From: Patagioenas fasciata
Lineage: Eukaryota; Chordata; Aves; Columbiformes; Columbidae
Length of the DNA: 64,000 nt
Assembly: GCF_037038585.1 (NCBI RefSeq)
Contig: NC_092520.1
Coordinates: 145,265,104 to 145,329,103, forward strand
Direction: 5' to 3'
Shown: piece by piece, positions 10,601 to 22,700 of the stretch
Layout of the letters: each line of letters starts with the position of its first letter
Position numbering within the stretch: the first letter of the stretch is position 1
Notes under the pieces: generated by a model
What the model saw: the letters and a program-made list of their open reading frames with translations, nothing else
Told to the model about the DNA's origin: nothing
The model's database searches: none
Program-made: the position numbers and the translations under genes

Positions 10601-13429
10601 CATCTATTTCTCCTTTATTTCTTTAACTTTGGAATTTTAAAAATAACATTTCTTTCTCGAGTGTTATGGGGGTAATAATCATGGCTTTCTGTCCTCACAG
10701 AGAAATAGAGAAACAGAGGAAACACTGGATAACCAATATGTCTTGTCATGCAAATACCATATAACTCAAATGCAGGAAAGAATAAGAAATATGTAATTTT
10801 AAAGTTTCCTTTGCACCTACCAATTGCAGCGCTGGTAGGTTTTCCTCTGCTTTTTTTTTTTTTTTTTTAATAAGAAGTCAGCTCTGACTGTGTAGACTGG
10901 ATTTTTTTAGGTAGACATCTTCCGGAGAAGCCAGATGAAACGGAATGGAAGATCTTGAGCAAACCTTGGTGACTGCAGAGATCCTTCTCATTCCAGTGCA
11001 TTTCCCAGTCGATTCATAGAATTCTCTGTTACTGTAGCATCAGCCGTTTACAAACAAATGATAAGACATGGTGATGAATCCGTTGAATATGAGGAGTTCA
11101 GCGAAGACACTCTGGATCTGAGGAACTTCAGTCCAGTTTTGTCCACCTTTTAGAAATCTGGGACTGTGTTTAGCTTGGCAGAATCAAAGAAATCTAAACA
11201 AACAAATCTGTGATCAGACACAATTCGATTTGTTTAGAAGCAGCTGTATAAAAGAGGCTGCCTCAACAGTTAGTATTCTGAAGGAGGATGGGTTTCTTGA
11301 GAGCTGTTCATTCTAGCAACTAGAACATCCCATAAATGTTTCTTTAAAAAACTCCTGCTTAAGTAGACAACTGGATGTTCACTTTCTTGAGTAAAATCTA
11401 ACAGGAGCAGAAGTGTGTTGAACATGCACCATTCTACTGAAAGCAGATGTTTAAACAATAATTGTAACCCGATTATTTTTGGTAAAAGCATTAAAAATCT
11501 GAAGAGGATTTCAAAACAAACTAATAACTTTTGATACTGCAATCCAACACGTGCAAGTGACCCATGCTGAAGTCATGAAACAGGAACTCCCAGCTAACAC
11601 ATAACACCTGCAGCTGGATCTTGTTCTGTTACGGGCACTACATGCTTTCAACAACAAAAGATCTCTTCTTACGTTACCCCCATGTGGAAAATGAGATAGA
11701 ATTCAGAGTGTCTTTTAAGTAAGAACATTCTAGTGGGAATATACATCAGAACTTCAGAAAGTCAGTAAGCCTGCCTAAATCATTGCTTAGTATTTGTGAA
11801 ATTCACTAAACACATTAAGCATTGAGATTTATGAAACTTTACATATTACTACCATTCTCCTTTTCGTCTTCATGTGCATAAACTGACTCACAAGGTCTCT
11901 GTCATGTGGTATAGATACAAGCATAGGTTTGTGTGAACAGAGTGTTTCTTTCAACCTTGAAAACGACACATCACTGTGAAAGCAAAAGGGTGTGCCTGAC
12001 AAATATTCTGAAAACCAAGATGTAATAACATTTTTAATTGGAAAAGCAGTTATTATTTATAAGGGATATTTCTGAACATGATATTCTTTGCAATTTTATG
12101 TATCCCATGTATATAGCATGAAGAATATATATTCTCTGTCTCCAGACATGCATCTGGGTATCTTACTACCAGTAACATTCAATTTTGTATTTCAGGATAG
12201 ATTCAACCTCTTTGGGCACTCAAGTCCAAATCCTTACTTAGATGCCTAGCTCACTTTGATCTCTGAACGTTTTAGTTTCAGAATTAGCTTATTGAGCATG
12301 CAAATATGTATAGAATTCAATTAGTTAATCTTAGTTTGGAACAATTATCAGACACTGCTATTAAGAATTTCAGCATATTTTTTTTGTCCTTTTTTCCACC
12401 TGCTGTTAACAATGAGATGCATGTTCCATAATTCAAAACTTGTAAAATCGACAGCAGTCTTGTGAAAAGTCTATAACTGAGAGGAATATATTGCAATTAG
12501 CATTAGGAATTAAGCACTATCTATCATTTGCAAGAGCACATTCTGACCAACAAGTATGTTAAAGTGGATTAAGTCATTGTGAGGTGCTGCACTAAAAATG
12601 AAAAGGCAGACTACAGTATGGTTATGTCATAATTTGATACAAATAGATTAAAACCAGGAACTGTGACTGTGGCCAGGCATACAAGTATCTTGCTACAAAA
12701 ACAAACTGGTCTGCACATAACAGATCCTGAGAAGCAGTAAAGAAACAGAGAAATAAAGTTAACAGCAGAGTCAATTATACTGTTAAGTGGCATTCTGTAT
12801 TTTATCAGTGCTGGGAAACACTTGAGATCATCCTCCATAAGTGCTCCAAAGACTGGATGCTCTTGAGATTCACATAATTATTACATATGCATTACAATTT
12901 TTCAAAATTTTGACATACATCAATGATAAGAAATAACCGATGCTGTTAGTTATAATTGTTTAGTTTCTTACTTACAATGCATCCATTAATTATTAGTTAA
13001 ATATAAACTAAGTACTCTGCTTCTAAACAATGTGTTGGTTGATCTTCTGTCTCCCTCTAAAACTTGAAAAATATCCCCCACGTTTTGCAGGTGGTCAGAA
13101 AGCATTTATGTCAATTGGTTAATGATGGGTATGTCTTTTATAACTTAATCTTAGTGTACACTTATTTGGCAGCTTCTCTTCAGTAAAATGTTAGATTTGA
13201 AAAAAGCAGCGCTATCTAGTCCAGATTTACACACAAGACAGCAGGATCGTTTTGTTTCCATGTGACAGGAACCCATTAGCGTTTAGCTGAAGAAACCCAC
13301 GGAGCTTCCCTTACAGGGGTCCCTGTTCTGGCGATATACAATGTACGCAGGGACTGAGAAGTTATATTTCCTTGTGAGAGGAAGAAAGTGACTTAAGGGG
13401 GAAAACACCAGCACAAATCCCCATCCAAC
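7640..13429. other. Intergenic DNA upstream of MRPS35, no gene recognised
   Basis: No exon-like segment with familiar protein content was found. Open frames are short (the longest, about 113 codons at 9400-9741, has no recognisable motif). A locally GC-rich stretch lies near 10206-10465 and T-runs near 10851-10869. No REP15-like open frame was seen although that gene neighbours MRPS35 in human; it may lie further left or be lost. Confidence 0.5.
10206..10465. other. GC-rich patch of unknown origin
   Basis: About 260 bases stand out from the AT-rich flanks. They include C runs, a GCCACGGGGCAGGGGAGG segment and several CAGCTG/GGTGCC words. There is no long open frame, no splice pattern I can defend and no LTR ends. 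It could be a decayed mobile element or a regulatory block; I cannot decide. Confidence 0.3.
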
Positions 13430-13776
13430 CCCTCCGGCCAGGGCCACGGGTCTCGTCCCGTCCCGGGCGCCTCAGTCGGCTCCGCACCTCCCCTCACTCC
13501 CATCCTCCTAGAGGGTGGGGTAACTGCTACGATTTGCCTTTACAACTGGTTTGTCCCGAGCCGGCTTCCGTCCTGCCGGGAGGGAATTGGGCGATGAGGC
13601 TGCGCGTGGGCAGGTTTCCAAGATGGCGCTGGTCGGCGGAGGGGTGCTGGGCGTTGCGGGTCACTGGGTTGTGCTCTCCCGTTCCTGCGGGAGGGCCGTG
13701 GTGGCGCCTCTTTTCGGGGCTGCGGCTTACTCCTCCGTGCCGGCGGTGAGCAGCAGGGGCGGACAGCAGAGGGAAG
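13430..13776 (+). promoter_or_regulatory. MRPS35: CpG-rich promoter and first exon of MRPS35
   Basis: GC and CpG content rises abruptly at about 13430 and stays high past the first coding exon. There is no obvious TATA box near the likely start region, which fits a housekeeping CpG promoter. CTTCCG at 13565-13570 is a GABPA/NRF-2 core on the reverse strand. The start codon lies in CCAAGATGGCG, which matches the YY1 core AAGATGGCG and is also a good Kozak context (A at -3, G at +4). GABPA and YY1 sites are common in nuclear genes for mitochondrial proteins. Factor binding is inference; the transcription start was not located. Confidence 0.7.
13623..13776 (+). CDS. MRPS35: MRPS35 coding exon 1
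   Basis: Codes residues 1-51 plus one base of codon 52. The start was chosen because MALVGG sits in a strong Kozak context and begins a targeting-type N-terminus; the frame is open upstream to 13551 but without a better start. The donor is GGGAAG|GTGAGA at 13776/13777. A second donor-like site, GCG|GTGAGC at 13745/13746, would leave phase 0 and put exon 2 out of frame, so the later one is preferred. Confidence 0.88.
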
Positions 13777-16700
13777 GTGAGAGCGGCCCGGCCCGCGTTG
13801 CGGCGGTGGCGGCCGCGCAGCGGTCCGGGGCCAAGGAACTCCGAGCTGACTGGGCCCTGAGAGCGGGTGGGGAGCTCAGGCCCGTGGCCCTCCTTCCTTC
13901 CCGGCTGCAGGCAGCTCTGGAAAGGCATTTTGTTTTGCGAGTATTTGTTGGAGAGCTTTTGGTTAAGAAACCTTATATTTACGGTGTAGGGTGCAGGTTT
14001 TGGCAGCATAATTACTGTGAATAGTCTGAAGAAAAAAGCAAATTGGTGTTTGCTAGACAGATTTTCATAGAATCATAGAATTATTTAAGTTGGAAGAGAC
14101 CCTCCGGATCATTGAGTCCAACCATCACCTAATTCTGACACTAAACTATGCCCCTAAGAACCTCGTCTAAATGCCTTTTAAACACCTCCAGGGATGGTGA
14201 CTCCACCACTTCCCTGGACAACCTGGTCCAGTGCTTGACAACTCTTTCCTTGAAGAAATTTTTCCTAATATCCAATCTAAACCTGCCCTAGCACAACTTG
14301 GGGCCATTTCACCTTGTCCTATCACTTGCTACTTGGGTGAAGAGACCAACCCCCTCCATGCTACAACCTCCTTTAGCGATAAGCTCTCCTCTCAGCCTCC
14401 TTTTCTCCAGGCTGAACAGCCCCAGTTCCCTCAGCTGCTCCTCATCAGACTTGTGCTCCAGGCCCCTCACCAGTTCATTATCCTCCTCTGAATTCTCTTC
14501 AGTACAGAATTGTGGGCCCGTAGTACGTTCCCTGGTTTTGAGTACACCAAATGAGAATTTAATCTTTTGCTAAGGCATGTGCACTGATATTAAACATTTG
14601 GTGTCATGCCTGGCCTCAAGCTGACCTGTTGTGCATGTTCTGAATGCGAATGGAAACTGTTGGGTCAGGGCTGTACCAACCTTTTCCCAAAGGCCAGGTG
14701 GACATTTGTCATCTGCAGATTCAAGGGCAGGCTGGGATGCTGAAAGGGCCTCCAAGTGGTCTGATGTTGGGGCTCATGGCACTGCAGGGATAGAAGGTGT
14801 ACTGACCTGAAATTGTAGATGTTTGTAACAAATAATAAGATGGGTATGAATGAAGTGTGTCTGTGAAAGCACCACAAAAATGGCAGATCAAGGCATAGAA
14901 GAATGCTGTGTATTAGGTGTTGCAGAGCGTTATGCGTATTCTTCAGTTTAATTTTTTATATAGCAAGAGGAACAGAATTGGATCCATAAAGTACTTTTCC
15001 TTAATAGAAGAAGTGTGAAATTCACAATTTTTCTAAGTCTTATGTGGGGTAGGGTGGTAAGACCGATTAGTGAGGCAAAAAGAGCCCAAACATCCGCTCC
15101 TAAATCCCATTTGGTGCTTTTTGCTAAATATAAACTGTATGGTAATGTGGTAACAATTGAAAAGGCAAATGAACAAACAAAAAAAAGCCCCAAGCCCAAA
15201 CAGGACACTTGAACATCAGTTTCATGAGATTCACTTTCATTTATCTGGCTGCTATAAAGACCACATTGTTTTGCTGGTGTCAAGGGGTGGGACTGTTGAA
15301 AGCAATTAAATTACAGTTTGAGGAGTGGGAGGAAATGAAGACAAGAAAGTGAAAATCTCTGTTAAGATCAAAAATCTAGTTTTATTTGGTATCTTCTTGC
15401 ATCCCTGTGAGTCCCTCAGCACAGCTCCAGCTGAGGTCGGTTGTCTGAAAAATTGAGTCAGTGGCTCAGGCCTGCTAAAAGGGAGTAAACTCTTTCAGTT
15501 TCTGTTACATCTTTTCTGAGACTGCCCAATCAACCACATGAACATGGTAAAATGGTAGAAAACAAGCCCATCCATTTGATCCCCATCCCAAGAAGAAAAT
15601 GTTTGATGTGCAAACAGTTTATACAGAGGTTAAATGAGCCTGAGAGAGGCACAGAAGAGAGTGTGAAGATGTTCTGTCGAAAGGGATGGAGCTATGGGAT
15701 TCTCCTTTTCTAATAATGAACTGTTATGTTTAGCTGTCCTGTACTGCTGGTGGAGAGCGATTTGTGACTTAACAGCTGTATGGGAAAGAGAAAAGGAAGC
15801 ACAGTTAGGAAGACAATAAGTGCACTTCTATCACTTTTCTTTCCTCCTGCATCAAGCTGCAATAACTGGATCTAGAAATGGATTTAGGCATGTAATCACT
15901 AAAATATTGTTAATGTGTTTCTAGGATAGACCCAGATGAAATGGCTTCCAAGCTTTTTTTTTTTTCAAAGTTTCAAAAAATAAATGCAGTATGAGTATCT
16001 GATCTTCCCCTTCTTCCATGTAAGACTGGGAAGTATTAGTATATATTGTCTTTGTAGAAGGAGAAAAAAAGACATACAGGATTATGCTGTACTTTTTTCC
16101 CCAAAATGACATAGTAGTTTGTATTGAAAAATGTTTTTTTCTTTCAGCTTCAACAAGGAGAAGAGGCAGGACATCACAGTTTGTAAGACAGGTAAGTACT
16201 AAAACTATTTGCAATTAACTCAGAGGTATTTGAAAAATGTTTTCTAAACTGTATATTGTAACAGTTTGTACATCTGTACCCCATCTGTAGTCAGAGCCTG
16301 GTGAAACAATCCACTGTGTCTATTCCAGAATCATCACCTAGTTTGTTTCATCTCCTGCCAGTTTTCAGTCTGTGTTCTCATAAAGGCAAAAACATTAACA
16401 GTGGTAAGCTAACAGTTAGCTTGTATTGACACCATGTACCACCATTCTTAAAAGTAACTTAAAGTTTCATTTAATATAAAAACAGACACTTTAATGCTGT
16501 TTTCAGTATGAGTCTACAGGATTCATAGTGGTTGCTTTCTGGTGTGATTAAAAAATCTGATATTATGAATAAGTGCATTTTTTCTTGCACAGTAGATTTA
16601 AAACTGATATCTGAACACTTAATCACTGCAAATATTCTTATTTATTGCACACATGTATTTTTTTTTTTAACTTCCAAGAGCAGATTTAGTGATACAGCAA

Positions 16701-19700
16701 AGCAGTCAATCCAGCTGACTGCCTACGTCCATTTGTCTGTTACCCTTCTTAATTAAAGTTTTGGGGAAAGAAACGGTGACTTTGTACTCTTTTTAAGAGC
16801 GTTTGACTGAAACCTTGGTCAGTAATTGAAGGATATAAGCTATTTCTGCAATATAGTAATACATTGTTCCTACGCTGGAATTTCTACAGCAAGTAGTTTC
16901 AAAGTTACTAATATCTATTTATTTTAATATGAACTTGTTCAGACTTTCAGAATTCCAGAATTTAAAACTTGTGGAGAGTTTTTGAAAGAAAGAGGACATA
17001 AAATGTATGCTATGAACAAGCCAGAGCTTGATATAACTGAAGTGTAGGCCAGGGCCTACACGGAAGGTTATCTAAAGACACCGAAGAAGTAAACAGAAGC
17101 TGGATGCAGGAGGGGCGCTGTCGTCACTGCGCCTGAGCAGCTCGTGGACAGTGCCCTGCAGCTAATCACCATAGGGGAGGACGCATGACTGCAGAGAGTA
17201 ACCAATCATAGCTTGTGTTTTGTTGCGTGACCACTAAGTAAGAGTATAGATATGTTGTTACAATGTGCGTAGGAGGACATTGATATTCAATATGGTGTTA
17301 GAACGTTTATTAAAGGGCATTGATGTTAAACTCATATTGAGCCCGAGTCTCTGTCCTCGCCGGTCCGCCTGTCGCACTCAAAGAGTCTTACTGTGCCAAA
17401 TTCTTCATTCTCTACAAAAACTTGTTTTCTTGACCCCACCAAATGGTTAGGCTCTTCACGAAATAGAGTGTGCAATTAAATACTGGTTTGGTTCCCCTTC
17501 TTCTCCCTGCTGATTTATCACAACACAAGAAGATGGCAAGTTCTTCTTTCTAAGCATTTCTGAAATAAAATGCAATGTAAGATTGAGAGAGGCCCTGCTA
17601 CCCAAGCTTTGACAGGCTATCTTTTAAAATTTCCTTGTACAAATGAGCACTGACTTGTGATGTAAAGGTGTCTTTAAATTTCTAGCTGTGGGAATTTATT
17701 TCTGAAATAACTTTTTGCATGTGTTGCTCCTGCTTTGTCTCACAAAACAGCACATGTCCCATCAAACTTTTATAATTTTTGATTTATTAGCATCTGCCTC
17801 CCAGAACTGAGAAGATGGCTGTTGATCAGGACTGGACCAGTGTTTATCCAACAGCAGCTGTGTTTAAACCTGCCTCTGTGCCTCTTCCAGTTAGAATGGG
17901 TTACCCAGTGAAGAGAGGAGTGCCTCCACCAAAAGAAGGCAACTTAGAACTTATGAAGGTAAGACACGTGCCATTGTTGTGTGGTAACTTCTAAAATTAT
18001 TGGTCGTTAAGACTGCACTGCTTTGATTAGAATATTTGTATTGGGTACTGTTTTCTGTTACTAAATAGGGTACTATTCTATTTAATTTATAAATTAAATG
18101 GTGACAAATACAAATGTAAGTAGCAAATGAACCAAATCAGGAGACTTTTTTAGAATCATCATACCTGTGAGTTTTGTAATGGGGCTTAACTTAAGTCTTT
18201 TGCTAAATCAGACTTGAGAAGAGTCTTCTTATCTGAAGATTTTATCATACGTATTGTACTGCCTTAACAAATGTTGAAAGTGTAATCAGATTTCAGTAAT
18301 GTCCCTTTATTTACAAGCAGACAAAATGCTATTATTTTGGTAACTTTTAATATGTCTGTTTCAGATTCCAAATTTTTTGCATCTTACTCCTCCTGCAATT
18401 AAGAAACACTGTGCAGCTCTTAAAGGTGAGAGGGCTTTTATGGCTTTGTTGTAGCTGTGTGTGATGAAGATGAGGCATGGTCTACCATGAAGCGGGTTAT
18501 TTGTCTGGCTTTGACTAGTATTTTATGCTTTCTTGTTGCTGCATTGAGTCATACAGGTGGTAGGCAGATATGTCTTAGGAGCTTTTCAGCAGACAACTGA
18601 GACTTTAATGTTACCTTTTCATTAGGCCCTACTTGTACTGGAGAATTTGTATTTTAGTGTCTTAAAGAAGATGAATGCGACTCAGTTTTCAAAAGATTAT
18701 CTGTGTTTAAACTAGGGTTTAATCAGTAGCCATTCCATTGAATGGAATGTTATTAATAAATGAAACACTCTGTGACAGGAAGGTCTGCTGGGGAGATACA
18801 AGATCTAATGAAGACCAAGAGCATCTCTGCCAGCCGGCAAGCCAAGAAGGAGAACCTAGTGAGTAGATTAGTCCAAAGAGAAGTGGAGACATGAGCAGAC
18901 AGGGAGGAAATAGAATCATAAAATCATTTAGGTTGAAAAAGACCCTTAAGATCATCAAGTGCAACCGTTAACATAACCCTGCCAAGTCTACCACTAAACC
19001 ATGTCCATGAGTACCACATCTACGTGTGTTTTAAACACCTCCAGGGATGGTGACTCCACCACTTCTCTGGGCAGCCTGTTCCAATGCTGGACAACCCTTT
19101 GGCGAAGAAATTTTTCCTAATACCCAATCTAAACTTGCCCTGGAGCAACCTGTGGCTGTTTCCTGTCATCCTGTGGCTTGTTTCTTTTTACTTATAAGAG
19201 GCCAGTCTTGAGTTGCATGTATACAAATGTATGCAGCACAGGAAACAGGAAGAATTAGAACTCTGAGGAGTCACAGAAATGCAGAGCAAAAGCTTGTATG
19301 TTTGAGGTACAGGCAGGGATGATGTGGAGGATGAGCTGACCTATACCCAAAAGATCAGCTCTGATACAGAGCTTTGCATGAGGAGCTGCAGCCGTCCCAC
19401 CATCTGCTGGAAGGGTAATAGGATGGAATGGAATCAGTCAAGATTTCTGGAATGTGTTACAGATAATTTTTTAAAGCAGATGCTGAACAGACTGTCTAGG
19501 GGAAGGTGCTGTGTTGCACTTGCTACTTGCAAGGATGGAAGAGCTGGTTGGGAGTGTCAGGGTTGGTGACAGCCTTGGTTGCAAAAAGAAAATCATGGAG
19601 TTTAAGATCGTGAGAGAAGTGAGGAAGGCAAGTAGTGTATTAAAGGTAATTTCTCAATGCAGACAATTGAGTTGACTAGGAGACAAGCTCTGTTGGATTT

Positions 19701-22700
19701 ATTGTTGAGAAACAAAGAACAACTGGCCAAGTATGTGAAAGTTAGGGACATCCTTGGTAACAGTGATCATGGAACTGTGGTGTTTAAAATCCTGACAGAA
19801 GTGAGCAAGGCAGACAGTGAAACTATAGTTTGGATGTGAAGAGAGTGATTTTTGGTTTATTCAGGAATCTTACTGGCAGATCTCACAAGGGACTCTTCTG
19901 GGGAGAAAAATGACCTAGTAGAGCTGGTGGATGTTTAAGTTCAACCTCCTTAAAAGAGCAAGAATGGTCCATTCCAATGTGCAGAAAGTTGAGCAAATAT
20001 GTCAGAAGGACAACATGGTTGTGCAGGGAACTTCTGAGTGACCTGAGATGCAAAAAGGAAGTACACAAAAAGTGGAAGCAGGTAAAGACTATCCAGGAGG
20101 AAAAGGAGATTTTTACCTGACCATCTTCAAGAGGGCAAGAAAGAAGATGCAGGAAGCTGCAGGTCAGTCAGCCTCACCACATTCCCTGAAAGACTGTGAA
20201 GCAAACCTTCCTGGAAGCCACTTCCAAGTACATGAAAAGGCACTTTATAACAACCTCAATAATGCACAACCTCAGTAGGTTTCCAGGTAGTAACAAATTG
20301 GAGGGAACAAGTGATACACTGAGAGTAGTGCTGCCATTCGGAGTGATGCGAACAGGCAGGAAGAATTCAGCTGCAAGGACTCTCATGAAGTTAAAGGCTC
20401 TCCACAGTTGGGGATGGAGAGCAGACCTTTGCAGAACGGCCATGTGGGGCCTGGTGGATGTTTGAAAGTTGAACATAGGTCAGCAGTGTGCCCTTGTGGC
20501 AAGGAAGGCTAACTGCATACTGGGTTGTATTAACAGGGGTGTAGCCAGCACATTGAGGAAATTAATTATTGCCTTCTATTTAGTATTATGTCCAGTTTTG
20601 GGATCCCCAGTACAAGAAAGACATGGACCTGTTAGAGGAGGGCCACAAAAATTATGAGAGGACTGGAACACCTCTCCTATGAAGAAAGGCTGAGAAAGTT
20701 GGGCTTATTCAGCCTGGAGAAAAGAAGGCTCTGGGGAGACCTTATTGTGGTCTTTCAATATATAAAGGCTGCTTACAAGAAAGACTGGGAGAGACTTTTT
20801 ACCAAGGCCTGTAGTGACAAGACAAGGAACAGTTGTAAGCTGTAAGAGGGTAGATTTAAGGAAGAAATTTTTCACCATAAGGGTGATGAGGCACTGGAAC
20901 CAGTTGCCCAGAGAAGCTGTGGATCCTCCATCATTGGAAGTGCTTAAAGGCAGGCTGGATGGGGCTTTGAACAACCTGATCTGGTGAAAGATGCCCCTTC
21001 CCATGGCAGAGGTGTTGAACTAGATGATCTTTAAAGATCCGCAAACCATTCTTTGGGTCTGTTTGGCACTTGAGACTGCATCTGGAATACTGTGTACTGT
21101 TTTGGGGAACCCAGTACAAAGAAACACACTGAAATGCTGGAGCAAATCTTGCAGAGATCCTGACATTATTTGATTGAGTATGGTTTCTATAACTACTACT
21201 TAAGAAAAAATATATTGCAATAAATTGAAAATAAACAAAACACCACCACCAACAAAAAACCCAACAGTTATTACTTGGAATGTTTTCTCTTTATTATACA
21301 GATTTCTGCACTGAATGGCCAAGTGCTTTGGACAGTGATGAGAAATGTGAACAGCATTTTCCTATTGAAATTGAGACAGTAGATTATGTTTCTTCAGGAA
21401 CGTCGATTCGTAATCCCAAAGCAAGAGTGGTGACTTTAAGAGTAAGTATTTTTGGTAAACAGCCTTTGTTTTGAAAACCAAGATGCGTGTCTTTCTTTTC
21501 AAAACATATGCAAGTATGATATGTTGGAAGGTACGGTGGACAGACCCTGTCTGGATGCCAGGGGCCTACCAGGCTGCTCTGCTACTCCCCTGCTCAGCTG
21601 GAGAGGAAGAGAAAAAATATGATGGAAGGCTCATGGATTGGGATAAAGACAGGGAGAGATCTCTTACCAATTACTGTCATGGGCAAAACAGACTTGACTT
21701 GGGGAAATTAATTATTTACCAATCAAATCAAAGTAGGCTATTGAGAAATAAAAACTAAATCTTGAAACTCCTTCCCTCCAGCCCTCCCTTCTTCCTAGGC
21801 TCAACTTCACTCCTGATTACTCTACCTCCTCCTGCTAAGCAGTGCAGGGGGACAGGGAATGGGGGTTGTGGTCAGTTCATCACGTTGTGTGTGTTGCTCC
21901 TTCACCTGCTCCAGTGTGAGGTCCCTGCTACAGGAGACGTTTCTCCACAAACTTCTCCAATGTGAGTCCTCCCCATAAGCTGCAGTTCTTCACAAACTGT
22001 TCCAGCATGGATCCCTTCCATGGAGTGCAGCCCTTCAGGAGCAGACTGTTCTAGTATGGGTCTCCCATAGGGTTAAAAGATGTGCCTAACTGTCTCAAAA
22101 TGTTTTCAGTCTGCATAATAATACTAATAAAAAAGGTAATAAAAGATGTTTTCTCTTGTACTTGAAGGTGAAACTTTCTAACCTGAATTTGGATGACCAT
22201 GCAAAGAAGAAGCTCATTAAACTTGTAGGAGAGCGGTACTGTAAGGATACAGATATGCTCACAATTACAACAGACAGGTACAGTTACAAGAAGGAAAAAA
22301 ATGCCTATAGCAATGGTCACAGTATAGAAAGGGATGGGTGTCTTCCAGTGAGTGTCAGTTATTGACTTGGTGATTTATGATATTTTTAAGGCTAAAATAT
22401 GACTTAAACATACAGGTACTTCTGTTGTTAACTGTTAAAATTATAATGGACAAATGTCATAACATCAAACCTAATATGTGTTAAATATTGTTAGTTATTG
22501 AAGCTCTGTGTTTAGAAGTCTCAATTGTTGTTTTAAGTAGCTGTCATGCTTCCCAACAGAACCCATAGGCTCTGTGTAGTTTTAACAATGATCTGAAGAG
22601 TGTCAAGCAAGAAAAATTGTATCAGTGACCAGATGTTTCGTGGTATTTTGATATTCTAGCTATAAACAATTCACTTTAGTTATTTACGGTTATATTCAGA

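Larger units (their letters stand above)
18426..21301 (+). other. MRPS35: MRPS35 intron 4, rich in CR1 remains
   Basis: Phase 1 intron of about 2.9 kb. It holds an antisense CR1 tail (about 18909-19190), then a long decayed sense CR1 (about 19340-21058) and a further short CR1 piece (about 21060-21172), so well over half is LINE-derived. Acceptor is TTATACAG. Confidence 0.85.
21442..22167 (+). other. MRPS35: MRPS35 intron 5, mostly LTR-derived
   Basis: Phase 0 intron of 726 bp. An old antisense-looking LTR fragment (about 21530-22075) makes up roughly three quarters of it. Acceptor is CTTGTACTTGAAG|GTG. Confidence 0.85.

Noticed and set aside
10980-11160. Short + strand frame ending in EEFSEDTLDLRNFSP, considered as a REP15 or other gene remnant
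   Set aside because: About 55 codons, no match to REP15 as I know it, and no continuing frame on either side.
13527-14009. 160-codon open frame on the - strand over MRPS35 exon 1
   Set aside because: It is the complement of the CpG island and true exon 1; GC-rich DNA has few stops. No domain seen.
20654-20845. Independent small gene in MRPS35 intron 4
   Set aside because: The protein is the C-terminal part of CR1 reverse transcriptase ORF2 and belongs to the decayed LINE.
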